Assembly: GCF_005889715.1 (NCBI RefSeq)
Contig: NZ_VCKW01000018.1
Location: 1-54,933 of the forward strand
DNA from: Actinomadura soli
GTDB taxonomy: Bacteria; Actinomycetota; Actinomycetes; Streptosporangiales; Streptosporangiaceae
Length of the DNA stretch: 54,933 bases
Direction: 5' to 3'
Part shown: in pieces, positions 8,579 to 17,322 of the stretch
Position numbering within the stretch: position 1 is the stretch's first letter
Layout of the letters: each line of letters starts with the position of its first letter
The notes under the pieces: model-generated
Database searches by the model: none
What the model saw: only the letters and a program-made list of their open reading frames with translations
What the model was told of the DNA's origin: nothing
Program-made: the position numbers and the translations under genes

Positions 8579-9604
8579 GTGATCGCCGCCGGGCTGATCG
8601 GCCTCGCCGCGGAGGAGGTCGCGGAGTGGATCGCCTCGCTGGGCATCGAGGCCGCCGGGCCGCTCAGGTTCGAACGGATCGGCTTCGGCCAGTCGAACCT
8701 GACGTTCCTGATCACCGATGCCGAGGGGCGCCGCTGGGTGCTGCGGCGCCCACCGCTCGGTCACCTTCTGGCCTCCGCGCACGATGTCGCCCGGGAGGCG
8801 CGCATCCTGTCCGCCCTCCAGGCCACAGACCTGCCGACGCCGAGGGTGTACGGGGTGCGTGACGTCGAGGACGCCCCGCTGGTCCTGATCGAGTTCGTCG
8901 ACGGCCAGGTCGTCGACCGGCTGCCGGTCGCCGAGGGCCTGAGCCTCGAGCGGCGGCGTGAGATCGGCCTGTCGCTGGCCGGGACGCTGGCGCTGATCCA
9001 TGCCGTCGACCTCGACGAGACCGGCCTGAGGGGGTTGTCCAGCCACAAGCCGTACGCGCAGCGTCAGCTCAAGCGATGGTCGCTGCAATGGGAGCGATCG
9101 AAGACCGGCGAGCTGCCACTGCTGGACGAGCTGACCACGCGGTTGACGGCGGCCGTCCCGGTCCAGCGGGAGCTGACCCTCGTGCACGGTGATTTCCACC
9201 TCGGCAATGTGATCATCTCTCGCCGGACGGGTTCGGTGACGGCCGTTCTGGACTGGGAACTGTGCACGCTCGGGGATCCGCTGGCGGACGTGGGCACCCT
9301 GCTGGCGTACTGGCCCGCGAACGGGGAGGCGTCCCTGGGCGGCCCGTCTCCGTGCATCCTGCCGGGCTTCCCGACCCGCGACGAGCTGGTCCAGGAGTAC
9401 CTGGACCGCAGCGGACGGGACCCGGCGGCGCTCGGTTTCTGGCACGCGCTCGGCCTCTGGAAGACCGCGATCATTGGCGCCGGGGTGCTACGGCGTGCGC
9501 TCGAGGAGCCCCAGAACCGGGCCCAGGCAGGTTGCCCGAGTCAGGAGGAGATCGCGTCGCTGGTGGTCAGGGCCCACGACGTGGCGGCGGCGGCCGGGAT
9601 ATGA
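8579..9604 (+). CDS. APH-family phosphotransferase (ACAD10/11 N-domain-like)
   Basis: A 341-aa aminoglycoside-phosphotransferase-fold kinase. The N-lobe has IGFGQSNLTFLI and the Lys-equivalent strand WVLRRPP. The catalytic loop is VHGDFHLGNVI and the metal-binding strand VLDWELCTLGDP. These match the acyl-CoA-dehydrogenase-associated branch better than true resistance enzymes. Start chosen at GTG 8579 with CCAGGGA upstream; the frame is open earlier but the extra residues are low-complexity. The next gene may start inside its stop (ATGA at 9601) or at 9727. Family knowledge suggests phosphorylation of a hydroxylated acyl or small alcohol before breakdown; the substrate is not readable. Confidence 0.82.
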   Translation: MIAAGLIGLAAEEVAEWIASLGIEAAGPLRFERIGFGQSNLTFLITDAEGRRWVLRRPPLGHLLASAHDVAREARILSALQATDLPTPRVYGVRDVEDAPLVLIEFVDGQVVDRLPVAEGLSLERRREIGLSLAGTLALIHAVDLDETGLRGLSSHKPYAQRQLKRWSLQWERSKTGELPLLDELTTRLTAAVPVQRELTLVHGDFHLGNVIISRRTGSVTAVLDWELCTLGDPLADVGTLLAYWPANGEASLGGPSPCILPGFPTRDELVQEYLDRSGRDPAALGFWHALGLWKTAIIGAGVLRRALEEPQNRAQAGCPSQEEIASLVVRAHDVAAAAGI

Positions 9605-9726
9605 CCCGAGGGGACCCGCTGGATCGACCCGGCGAGACGAAAGGAGAACGCCATGAACAACAGGGTCCGACTGGAGATCACGAGGCCTGGACCACGGCTG
9701 TCCCCGCCGGCGGAACGGCCGGGCCG

Positions 9727-10665
9727 ATGCTGAAGCCGCGATTCACCGACATCGGCGACTGGGAACGTCTCGGCTCCCGGCGGGTCGCGACCAACGGGAT
9801 CGAACTGCGGGTCGTGGAGCACGGAGATGGGCCCCTCATCGTCTTGTGCCACGGCTTCCCCGAGCTGGGTTTCTCGTGGCGGCACCAGGTCTTCGCGCTC
9901 GCGGGCGAGGGATACCGGACGATGACTCCCGACATGCGGGGGTACGGGGGCAGTTCCCGTCCGCCGCGCATCGAAGACTATGACGTGCCAACGGTCTGTG
10001 CGGACCTGGTCGGCCTACTGGACGACGTCGGCGCGGCAGACGCGATCTTCATTGGGCACGACTGGGGAGCCTCCGTCGTCTGGCACCTGGCCCTGGCCTA
10101 CCCCGAGCGCGTGCGCGCCGTCGCCGGGCTGAGCGTGCCGGCCGTCGCCCGGGCTCCGGCCCCGCCCCTGTCGATCCTGCGCAGGCGTCACGGTGACGAC
10201 TTCTATATGTGCTGGTTCCAGGAGCCGGGCGTCGCCGATCAGATCCTCGCCCGGAACGCACGCGGCGCCGTCTTCGCGGAGTACACGCGTGCGGCCGACT
10301 GGGCGGCGCTTCCAGACGCCCGGTCGGCGCGCCCCTCATGGTTGAGCGAGCCGGAGCTCCAGGTGTACCTCGACGCCTTCCGCATGACGGGCTTCGGCGG
10401 CGGCCTGAACTATTACCGGAACATCGACCGCAACTGGGCCAAGACCGAGCACCTGGACGGCCGTACGATCGACCGGCCCTCCTTCTTCCTCACCGGCTCC
10501 AAGGACCCGGTCGGGGCGTTCATGACCCCGCAGAAACTGGCCCGGGTGTTGACCGACCTGCGCGAGCACGTCGTCGTTGAGGGCGGCGGTCACTGGATCC
10601 AGCAGGAGCGTCCTGAAGAGGTCAACGCGGGGCTGATCCGCTTCCTTGCCTCGCTGCGGACCTGA
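9727..10665 (+). CDS. Epoxide hydrolase-like alpha/beta hydrolase
   Basis: A 312-aa alpha/beta-hydrolase. HGFPELGFSWRHQ is the oxyanion-hole HGxP motif, GHDWGASVVWH carries the nucleophilic Asp, FLTGSKDPVG the acid, and GGGHWIQQERPEEV the catalytic His. The Asp nucleophile in GHDWG is typical of epoxide hydrolases and haloacid-type relatives. Start at ATG 9727 (MLKPRF) is favoured by domain alignment. An in-frame ATG at 9601 overlaps the preceding stop but adds 42 low-similarity residues. A 26-codon micro-ORF with a strong ribosome site (9653-9733) overlaps the 9727 start. It likely hydrates an epoxide or arene-oxide intermediate of the catabolic pathway. Confidence 0.85.
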   Translation: MLKPRFTDIGDWERLGSRRVATNGIELRVVEHGDGPLIVLCHGFPELGFSWRHQVFALAGEGYRTMTPDMRGYGGSSRPPRIEDYDVPTVCADLVGLLDDVGAADAIFIGHDWGASVVWHLALAYPERVRAVAGLSVPAVARAPAPPLSILRRRHGDDFYMCWFQEPGVADQILARNARGAVFAEYTRAADWAALPDARSARPSWLSEPELQVYLDAFRMTGFGGGLNYYRNIDRNWAKTEHLDGRTIDRPSFFLTGSKDPVGAFMTPQKLARVLTDLREHVVVEGGGHWIQQERPEEVNAGLIRFLASLRT

Positions 10666-10678
10666 CCAGCCGGGTCGG

Positions 10679-10856
10679 CCGCGCGGCTGACCCAGATCCG
10701 GTTGAGGGCCTTCACCAGCCGCTCGAACGGGCCGGGCTACCCGGCGACGTGGGCCTCGTGCACCATCCCGCTGACCATCGAGGAGAGCGCGTGAGCCGTC
10801 ACCAGCGGATCGACCCCGGCACCGGCTGCGCCGGTCTCCTGCAGAGGGCGGATCAT
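10679..10856 (-). pseudogene. TetR regulator C-terminal remnant
   Basis: On the minus strand MIRPLQETGAAGAG, then VDPLVTAHALSSMVSGM, then after an in-frame stop PGPFERLVKALNRIWVS match the last helices of TetR regulators that flank degradation genes. No DNA-binding domain remains upstream (10857-10977 holds nothing recognisable). The stop codon and the lost N-terminus make this a relic, perhaps an older regulator of the island. Confidence 0.55.
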
Positions 10857-10977
10857 CGAAGGTCACACCGTGGGAGGCCAAGGCGGTCCATCCGCTGGAT
10901 CACATCCCCGCCGTGCCCGGAGGACATCAGCCCATGCCGTGCACGCGGCCTCGCGGCGGGCGCACGCGGCCGATGGT

Positions 10978-11739
10978 CTAGGACGTTCCGGACGTCCAGA
11001 GCAGGACCGTCCGGTTGTAGCGGCGGACGTCGATCTCCAGTTCCAGGCCCTCCACCGGCGGAGCGGTGTCGTGCCACATGAGGCCCTGCGACGGCGTGAT
11101 CCCCTGCGCCGCCAGAACCTCTCGCTGGACCGCGTAGGCGACGTCGTGCGCGGAATAGAGGTGGATCGCGGCACCGGCCCAGTCCACATCAAGGGAGCGG
11201 ATGTGGGTGTCGACGACGTCGACCACGCAGCGCGCCTTCTCAAGCAGGGCATCGGGGCCGGTCTCGCCGAGCCGTACGACGCCGGAGGGGAACTGCGCCG
11301 AGATCGGGAGCTCAGCGATGCCGGAGATGACGTACGAGACGAACGGCGACATCGCCGACACAGTGTAGGAGAACGCCCCGACCATCGGCTCCCGTGGCGC
11401 ACCGGCAGACGGCGACACGTTCGTCCGGGTCAGCGGGGACAAACCGTCCCTGACCAGCTCCCAGTCGTCGAGCTTGGCCAGATAGGTGTCGTTGAAGGCG
11501 ACGAACCTGTCGAGCGACAGCGTCTTCGGCAGCCGGAGCTCGACACCGCACAGGGCCGCGAGCGGACGGCACACGTCGTCGAGATGCCGACGGATGATCT
11601 CGAACCCCTCGGTGAGGGGCAGCGGCTCGGACAGCACCGCCTGTTCGATCGCCATACCCGGAAGGGCCTTGACCCCGCTGCTCGCAAACCTGAGGCCGGG
11701 CAGATAGGCGTACTGACCCGCTTCATTGCGCAACACCAT
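10978..11739 (-). CDS. CnbZ-like (2-amino-5-chloromuconate deaminase-type) protein
   Basis: A 253-aa soluble protein. The pattern YLPGLRFASSGVKALPG at the start, then FNDTYLAKL, SYVISG and the C-terminal GLMWHDTAPP...LELEIDVRRYNR resembles the family containing the 2-amino-5-chloromuconate deaminase CnbZ. I recognise this from memory, so the family call is moderate. If right, it removes an amino group from a muconate- or enamine-like ring-cleavage product. It is divergent from the SBP1-amidase operon and shares a promoter region with three ATCGAT-type sites, so it is probably in the same regulon. The ATG at 11739 is the only good start. Confidence 0.5.
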   Translation of the reverse strand: MVLRNEAGQYAYLPGLRFASSGVKALPGMAIEQAVLSEPLPLTEGFEIIRRHLDDVCRPLAALCGVELRLPKTLSLDRFVAFNDTYLAKLDDWELVRDGLSPLTRTNVSPSAGAPREPMVGAFSYTVSAMSPFVSYVISGIAELPISAQFPSGVVRLGETGPDALLEKARCVVDVVDTHIRSLDVDWAGAAIHLYSAHDVAYAVQREVLAAQGITPSQGLMWHDTAPPVEGLELEIDVRRYNRTVLLWTSGTS

Positions 11740-11776
11740 GAGAGCACGCTATCCATCGGAGATCGACATTGCAAGC

Positions 11777-11894
11777 AAAAATCGATTTTCACGCCTTCAA
11801 CCGAGCTACTTCGTGGGCGGGCGCCGCCGCACCCTGCCGGTCCGCCATGATCGACTCGATGATCGCTAGTCGATTTTATATTGAAAAATCGATA
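11777..11894. promoter_or_regulatory. Divergent promoter region with AAATCGATTT-type operators
   Basis: An AT-rich island in GC-rich DNA. AAAATCGATTTT (11778-11789) is a perfect 12-bp palindrome near the leftward gene. Near the rightward gene TCGATTTT (11870-11877) and AAAATCGA (11885-11892) form an inverted pair whose TCGA centres are 19 bp apart, flanking TATATT (11877-11882), a candidate -10 box. The same motif and 19-bp spacing recur at 18801-18830 and 24514-24574, which suggests one regulator, most likely the GntR protein at 23762-24484. Confidence 0.65.
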
Positions 11895-11983
11895 GCTGTG
11901 GGTTAGCTTCATCGCTCACCGGTTCGATGACTCGAAGAGCCCTGGCTGCCACGCGGCGGTCCGATCTTCATGAAGGGACGGCC

Positions 11984-13243
11984 ATGGACACCAAGATCGG
12001 GCGCGCGAGCAGGGGGCGCCGGGCGACGACCATCCTCGCCATTGTGGCGATGACGGCGACCGCCGCCGGCTGTGGGGGAAAGGACGGCGTGGCCTCCGGA
12101 GAGGAAACCGCGTCGACGCCAGGCACCGTGAGCATCGGTGTCCTGGTCAATGCGAGCGGCCCCACCACGACCGGTGAGGAGAGCGCCCCCGTGATACTCA
12201 GGGCGTGGGCCGACGCCGTCAACGCCGCCGGCGGGGTGGCCGGACACCGCGTCCGGATGTCGATCGTGGACACGAAGGGCGACGCCCCGACCGCGACCGC
12301 GGCGGTCCAGCGGATGGCGCACGACAAGAGCGTCGTGGCGATGGCTCTCTACGATGCCTCGACCGAGGGCGTCGTCGCCGGAGCGATCACCAAGGTGGGG
12401 ATTCCGGTGATCGGGGGCATGGGCTACGCCCCCACGGTGTGGGGCAAGTCGCCCGACTGGCTTCCGCTGACGACGTCGTTCCCGTCGGTGATCAACATGG
12501 GCATGATGCTGGCCAAGGAGATCGGCAGCACCAAGACGGTCTTCCCGGTCTGCGCGGAGAACTCCTCCTGCGCCGCGGCTGGACCGGTGGCGGAGAAGGC
12601 GAGCAAGGCGCTCGGCATGGGCTATGTGGGGACGCTGCCCCTGTCGGTGTCGGCGCCCGACTACACCGCCGCCTGTCTGAAGATCAAGGAGCGTGGCGTC
12701 GACTACGTCATGCTCGGCCTGACGACGACGGCGTCGATGCGGCTGGTGGCCAACTGCCGGACCCAGGGCTACAACGGCAAGTGGGGCCTCTTCGACGGTT
12801 CGGTCTGGCCGAAGGTCATGAAGGCCAACGACCCCGGGGTGCCGATCCAGATCGCGCTCAGCGCGTTTCCGTGGTTCGTCGACGACGCTCCCGTCACGGC
12901 CTACCGGCAGATGATGACCAACAGGCACGTCACCGAGAACGCATGGGGCACGCCGCACGGCACGTCCGCCTACGCGACCATGCAGCTCTTCAAGAAGGCC
13001 CTGGAGGCCGCGCGCCCGTCGCTGTCCGCGCAGGTCACCCGCAAGGGCGTCGCCACGGCGTACGGGACGATCCAGAACGAGACTCTGGACGGCCTCCTCC
13101 CGCAGCCGGTGACCTTCCGCCCCGGCCGGCCGCAGCAGCCGGTCAACTGCTACTGGCTGGCGACGTACGAACACGGGACCTTCTCCGGCGCCGAGCTCGG
13201 CAAGCCCGTCTGCGACCCGCCGGCGCTCACCGGCACCCACTAA
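11984..13243 (+). CDS. Liv-type substrate-binding lipoprotein 1
   Basis: A 419-aa exported binding protein of the branched-chain amino acid/amide family. The signal peptide runs TILAIVAMTATAAGC, ending in a lipobox whose Cys would be lipidated (about residue 30). The mature part starts with SIGVLVNASGPT and has the two-lobed periplasmic-binding layout. Start chosen at ATG 11984, behind GAAGGGAC; a GTG/ATG further up adds a charged leader unsuited to secretion. It is a clear paralogue of the binding protein at 18936 (both carry DTKGDAPTAT and IPVIGGMGYA or LPVIGGMGYA). No permease follows directly, so it probably shares the LivHMG-LivF importer. Confidence 0.88.
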   Translation: MDTKIGRASRGRRATTILAIVAMTATAAGCGGKDGVASGEETASTPGTVSIGVLVNASGPTTTGEESAPVILRAWADAVNAAGGVAGHRVRMSIVDTKGDAPTATAAVQRMAHDKSVVAMALYDASTEGVVAGAITKVGIPVIGGMGYAPTVWGKSPDWLPLTTSFPSVINMGMMLAKEIGSTKTVFPVCAENSSCAAAGPVAEKASKALGMGYVGTLPLSVSAPDYTAACLKIKERGVDYVMLGLTTTASMRLVANCRTQGYNGKWGLFDGSVWPKVMKANDPGVPIQIALSAFPWFVDDAPVTAYRQMMTNRHVTENAWGTPHGTSAYATMQLFKKALEAARPSLSAQVTRKGVATAYGTIQNETLDGLLPQPVTFRPGRPQQPVNCYWLATYEHGTFSGAELGKPVCDPPALTGTH

Positions 13244-13258
13244 GGCGGCGCGACGCGG

Positions 13259-14851
13259 ATGTTCGTGCCACCGACCCCGGCTGAGGTCCAGAAGATCGCC
13301 CGGCGATTCGGGCTCCACCTCGACGACCAGGACGCCCTCGCCTACGCCGGCACCCTCACCGACCAGCTCGCGGCGCTGGAGGACTTCGCACAGGAGCGGA
13401 TGGAGGAAGAGACTCCTCCGCTGCTGTTCCCCGAGCGCGGTCCCGGACACCGTCCATCACGGCGGGAGGACCGTTACAACGCCTGGCTGTGGCGGTGCGA
13501 GATCGGCGGCGGCGACGGACTCCTGGCCGGTAAGACCGTCTCGTTCAAGGACCACGTCGCCGTCGCCGGGATCCCCCTCACCTTCGGCACCGCCACGCTC
13601 GAGGGCTTCCGGCCGGACTTCGACGCCACCGTCGTCACCCGCGTGCTGGCGGCGGGCGGCGTCGTCGCCGGCAAGAACACCCACCACGGCTTCGCCGGAC
13701 TACGGTCCGTCGGCGGCGGGCTGGGCGACTACTGGGACGCGGTCAACCCGCACGACCCGACTCGCCAGACAGGAGGCTCGTCCTCGGGGTCCGCGGTCGC
13801 GGTCGCGACCGGCGACGTCGACATCTCCTTCGGCGGAGACCAGGGCGGGTCGATCCGGCATCCGGCGGCTTACTGCGGCGTCGTGGGACACAAGCCCACT
13901 TTCGGGCTCGTGTCCCACATGGGCATCGCGTACGGCGGTGAGCCCAGCATCGATCACATCGGGCCGCTGGCGCGGACGGTCGAGGACGCGGCCCTCGCGC
14001 TGCAGGCGGTGGCCGGCTACGACGGCTACGACCCGCGGCAGGGCCGCGACGTGCCGGACACCCTCGACGTCCTCTCGGGACTGCGCGACGGCGTCTCGGG
14101 ACTGCGCGTCGGCGTCCTGCGGGAGGGGTTCGCGGAACCGATCGACCCGCGGGTTCGCCACGGCGTCACGCGCGCGCTCGACCTCCTGCGCGCGGCAGGA
14201 GCCAAGGTCGTTGAGGTGTCGGCGCCCGAGCACGGGACCGTGCACGCGGCGGCCGGCGCCCTCCAGCTCGAGGGTTTCCGGATGATCCGCGAAACCGGGA
14301 TCTTCGGCGGCGGCGCGCGCGGCTACTACCCGAGGTCGATCACCTCCGCCGTCGGCAGGATGTGGCAGGCGGACGGCGACCGGCTCGCCGCATACCTCAA
14401 GATGAGCTGGATCCTGGGCGAACTGTCGCGGCGCCGCTTCCACGGCGCCGTCTACGCCAAGGCGCAGAACGTGCGGCCGCGGTTCATCCGCGCGTACGAC
14501 GCCGCCCTGCGCGAGGTCGACGTCCTCGCCATGCCGACCTGTATGACGCCGGCCCCGCCGCTGCCCGAGCCGCCGACGTTCGAGGAGGCCCGGCGGCGCG
14601 AGATCGACGTCCTCAAGCGGGTGGTGCCCGAATTCCGCAACCTCAGCCCCTTCAGCTACACGGGCCATCCAGCGCTCGCCGTCCCGGCGGGTGACATCGA
14701 CGGCCTGCCGTATTCGGTGCAACTGGTGGGCCGCTGCTTCGACGACGCGCTGGTTCTGCGTGTAGGGCACTCGCTGGAGCAGCTCATCCGGTGGAAAGCG
14801 CGGCCCCTGACGCAGGGAAACGACCACCGGAAAGGAGACCGGGACGAATGA
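13259..14851 (+). CDS. Amidase-signature hydrolase 1
   Basis: A 530-aa amidase-signature enzyme. The catalytic Lys is K97 in VSFKDHVAV, the cis-Ser lies in TGGSSSGSA (about 174), and the nucleophilic Ser is about 198 in GGDQGGSIRHPAAYCG, giving an intact Ser-cisSer-Lys triad. No signal peptide, so cytoplasmic. It starts 15 nt after the binding-protein stop and its own stop overlaps the cupin start (ATGA at 14848). It is paralogous to the enzyme at 15318 over the whole length (both begin MFVPPTPA). It likely hydrolyses an imported amide; the exact amide is unknown. Confidence 0.9.
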   Translation: MFVPPTPAEVQKIARRFGLHLDDQDALAYAGTLTDQLAALEDFAQERMEEETPPLLFPERGPGHRPSRREDRYNAWLWRCEIGGGDGLLAGKTVSFKDHVAVAGIPLTFGTATLEGFRPDFDATVVTRVLAAGGVVAGKNTHHGFAGLRSVGGGLGDYWDAVNPHDPTRQTGGSSSGSAVAVATGDVDISFGGDQGGSIRHPAAYCGVVGHKPTFGLVSHMGIAYGGEPSIDHIGPLARTVEDAALALQAVAGYDGYDPRQGRDVPDTLDVLSGLRDGVSGLRVGVLREGFAEPIDPRVRHGVTRALDLLRAAGAKVVEVSAPEHGTVHAAAGALQLEGFRMIRETGIFGGGARGYYPRSITSAVGRMWQADGDRLAAYLKMSWILGELSRRRFHGAVYAKAQNVRPRFIRAYDAALREVDVLAMPTCMTPAPPLPEPPTFEEARRREIDVLKRVVPEFRNLSPFSYTGHPALAVPAGDIDGLPYSVQLVGRCFDDALVLRVGHSLEQLIRWKARPLTQGNDHRKGDRDE

Positions 14852-15315
14852 CCCGATTCATGATCGTCAGGAGCTCTGAGGGCGCCGCCGTCGACGGCGT
14901 CTCATGGGCCTTCAAGGCCATCGGGAGCCAGACGCAGGGACGGTTCGACTTCATGGTGGGGCCGGTCGGCTACCTGACCGGCCCGCCGTTGCACGTCCAT
15001 GCCGTCCAGGACGACACCTTCTTCGTCCTGGACGGCATGCTCACGATCCAGGTGGACGACGAGCTGTTCGAGCTCGGTCCCGGCGACTTCGCGAGCGTGC
15101 CGCCAGGAGTGGCGCACACGTTCGACAACGTGCACGCCGACCGGCCCACGGTCCGGGCGGTCAATCTGATGACCCCGGGGGGCCTGCACGACTTCTTCGC
15201 CGAGCGCGCGAGCCTGGGCGAGGCGGAGGAACCGGCCGCCCTGAAGCGCCTGGCGGAACGGTACGGAATGACGACGGTCGGGCCCCCGCTCCGCGCCAAA
15301 CTGGGTCTGGGGTGA
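14848..15315 (+). CDS. Cupin-domain protein
   Basis: A 155-aa single-domain cupin. Motif 1 is GPPLHVHAVQDDTFFVLDG (two His plus acidic residue) and motif 2 is PPGVAHTFDN, so metal-binding ligands are present. Start at ATG 14848, inside the amidase stop. It sits between two paralogous amidases, 2 nt before the next start, so it is part of the same polycistron. Small cupins of this kind act as dioxygenases, isomerases or ligand-binding proteins; none of these can be chosen from sequence alone. Confidence 0.82.
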   Translation: MTRFMIVRSSEGAAVDGVSWAFKAIGSQTQGRFDFMVGPVGYLTGPPLHVHAVQDDTFFVLDGMLTIQVDDELFELGPGDFASVPPGVAHTFDNVHADRPTVRAVNLMTPGGLHDFFAERASLGEAEEPAALKRLAERYGMTTVGPPLRAKLGLG

Positions 15316-15317
15316 CG

Positions 15318-16850
15318 ATGTTCGTTCCCCCTACACCGGCCGCCGTCGCGGCCACTGCGGAACGCCTGGGCTTCAGGCTCGATGACAATGACGCCGCCGC
15401 CTTCCGCGACCTGCTGGTGGAACAGCTGGCCGCCCTCGACGCCTTCGTGCAGTCGAGGTCGGAGGAGCCACGGCCGCCGCTGCTGTTCCCCACCCGGTCC
15501 CCGGGCCGCAGACCCTCGGCCGGTGAGGACCCCCTCAACGTCTGGCTGTGGAAGTGCGACATCGGCGGGCTCACCGAGGGCCTGCTGGCCGGCCGGAGCG
15601 TGAGCTTCAAGGACCACATCGCGGTGGCCGGGATCCCCATGACCTCCGGCTCGTTCACGATGGAGGGATTCGTCCCCGACATCGACGCCACCGTGGTGAC
15701 CCGCAGCCTCGCCGCGGGTGCCAAGGTCGTCGGCAAGAACGCCCTGGTCGGCGTCGGCTACCTCGGCGACTACTGGGAGGCGGTCAACCCGCACGACGCG
15801 GAGCGGATGACGGGCGGATCCTCCTCCGGCTCGGCCGCGGCGGTCGTCGCGGGCGAGGTCGACATCGCCTTCGGCGGCGACCAGCACGGGTCCGTGCGCA
15901 TCCCGGCGGCCTACTGCGGGGCCGTCGGGCTCAAGCCCACCTTCGGCCTGATCTCCCATATGGGCGCCACCATGGCCGTCGCCAGCGGATCGGATCCGAG
16001 CATCGACCACCTCGGGCCGATCGCCCGGACGGTGCGCGACGTGGCGGTGGCGCTGCAGGTCGTCGCGGGTCATGACGGATACGACCCGCGGCAGGGGCGC
16101 GAGGTGCCCGACTCCGTCGACGTGCTGTCCGATCTGGACACCGGCGTCGAGGGATTGGCCGTCGGCATCCTGACGGAGGGCTTCGACGAGCCCATCGAGG
16201 CGGAGGTGCGCGACGGTGTGCGCAGCGCCGTCGAGGCCCTGACCCGCGCGGGCGCACGGGTCGTCGAGGTCTCGGTCCCCGAGCACCGCACGGTGCTCGG
16301 GGCGTCCTGGGCCCTGGACGCCGAAGGGATGCGCGCCCTCCGGGCAGCCGGTCCGTTCGGCGCCGGGACCCGTTCGTACTATCCACACGGGATGACGGTC
16401 GCGATCGACCAGGTCTGGCGGAACCAGGCCGACGCGCTGGCGGCGTACACCAAGTCGCTGCTGCTTCTCGGCGAGTTCGCGCGGGAAGAGTTCCACGGCG
16501 CGGTCTACGCGAAAGCGCACAACGTCCGGCCGGCGTTCGTCAGCGCCTACGACGCCGCGCTCGAACAGGTCGACGTGCTGGCGATGCCGACCTGCCTGGG
16601 AGTCGCGCCGCCGGTGTTCGAACGTCTCCCGTTCGCCGAGGGCTGGCGTCGGCAGGTCGGCGTCCTGCGGCAGGGGTTCGACGCCATGATCCGCAATACC
16701 GCGCCGTTCAACTACACCGGTCATCCGGCGATCGCGGTGCCCTGCGGCACGGTGGGGCGGCTTCCGATCAGCCTGCAGCTCGTCGGCCGCCGGTTCGACG
16801 AGTCCACCCTGCTTCGAGTGGCGCGGGCCTACGAAGTGCTCCATGGCTGA
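15318..16850 (+). CDS. Amidase-signature hydrolase 2
   Basis: A 510-aa paralogue of the amidase at 13259. The catalytic Lys is K98 (VSFKDHIAV), the cis-Ser is about 168 in TGGSSSGSA, and the nucleophilic Ser about 192 in GGDQHGSVRIPAAYCG. The residue two before the Ser is His where most family members, and its paralogue, have Gly, so substrate handling may differ. Start at ATG 15318 follows the cupin stop by 2 nt; upstream frame is shadow. The stop overlaps the lipocalin-like start by 8 nt. A tandem pair with one divergent active-site loop suggests successive or alternative amide substrates. Confidence 0.9.
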   Translation: MFVPPTPAAVAATAERLGFRLDDNDAAAFRDLLVEQLAALDAFVQSRSEEPRPPLLFPTRSPGRRPSAGEDPLNVWLWKCDIGGLTEGLLAGRSVSFKDHIAVAGIPMTSGSFTMEGFVPDIDATVVTRSLAAGAKVVGKNALVGVGYLGDYWEAVNPHDAERMTGGSSSGSAAAVVAGEVDIAFGGDQHGSVRIPAAYCGAVGLKPTFGLISHMGATMAVASGSDPSIDHLGPIARTVRDVAVALQVVAGHDGYDPRQGREVPDSVDVLSDLDTGVEGLAVGILTEGFDEPIEAEVRDGVRSAVEALTRAGARVVEVSVPEHRTVLGASWALDAEGMRALRAAGPFGAGTRSYYPHGMTVAIDQVWRNQADALAAYTKSLLLLGEFAREEFHGAVYAKAHNVRPAFVSAYDAALEQVDVLAMPTCLGVAPPVFERLPFAEGWRRQVGVLRQGFDAMIRNTAPFNYTGHPAIAVPCGTVGRLPISLQLVGRRFDESTLLRVARAYEVLHG

Positions 16851-17322
16851 TGGGCGCGCGAAGCCGGAGGCGCCTCCGGGCCCGGCCCCGGAGGCCGTCC
16901 GCGGGACCTGGCGGCTGGTGACGTACGTCGTGGAGAACGAACACGGCGAGCTCATCGACGAGCCGCTCGGCCCCGACCCGCACGGCCTCCTCGTGTACAC
17001 GCCAGAGGGCCGGGTCGTCGTGCACCTGATGGCCGACGGCCGCGAGATGTGCGGATCGGCCCGTCCCGTCGACTGTCCGCCGGACCGCAAGCTCGCGGCG
17101 TACGACTCCCATCTCAGCTATGCCGGCTCCTACCGCCTCACCGGCGACCGGGTTTTCCATCACGTGTCGATCAGTTCGTTCCCCGACTATGTCGGCACCG
17201 AGCTGGAGCGCACGCTGAGGCTGGACGGCGACCGGCTGATGCTCAAGAGCACGCCGCAGGTGGTGCGCGGCCAGGTGCGGATCGCCGTACTGCGGTGGTC
17301 CCGTGAGAACGGAGACCGGTGA
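16843..17322 (+). CDS. Lipocalin-like small-molecule-binding protein
   Basis: A 159-aa protein with the lipocalin-like (Lipocalin_5-type) pattern: GTWRLVTYVVE near residue 20, then GLLVYTPEGRVVVHLM, AYAG-type strand SYAGSYRL, and repeated beta strands to the end. No signal peptide, so cytoplasmic. It overlaps the amidase stop by 8 nt and its own stop overlaps the ligase start, so it is translated with the pathway. Members of this family accompany aromatic-degradation genes and may bind or isomerise a pathway intermediate; no catalytic residue is evident. Confidence 0.75.
   Translation: MADGRAKPEAPPGPAPEAVRGTWRLVTYVVENEHGELIDEPLGPDPHGLLVYTPEGRVVVHLMADGREMCGSARPVDCPPDRKLAAYDSHLSYAGSYRLTGDRVFHHVSISSFPDYVGTELERTLRLDGDRLMLKSTPQVVRGQVRIAVLRWSRENGDR

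Noticed and set aside
7983..8582. 199-codon frame whose stop overlaps the APH-like kinase start
   Set aside because: The overlap is suggestive, but the product is Arg/Ser/Thr-rich without a family, and there is no ribosome site at its start.
9262..9726. Longer N-terminus for the epoxide hydrolase
   Set aside because: Most of it lies antiphase inside the kinase gene; only the ATG at 9601 is conceivable and it adds unconserved residues.
11909..13450. 513-codon frame on the minus strand opposite SBP1 and amidase 1
   Set aside because: Gly/Arg/His-rich product without any domain; it mirrors the codon pattern of the real genes on the plus strand.
14970..17090. 706-codon frame on the minus strand opposite the cupin and amidase 2
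   Set aside because: No recognisable domain, and the plus strand has well-conserved, coupled genes over the same bases.
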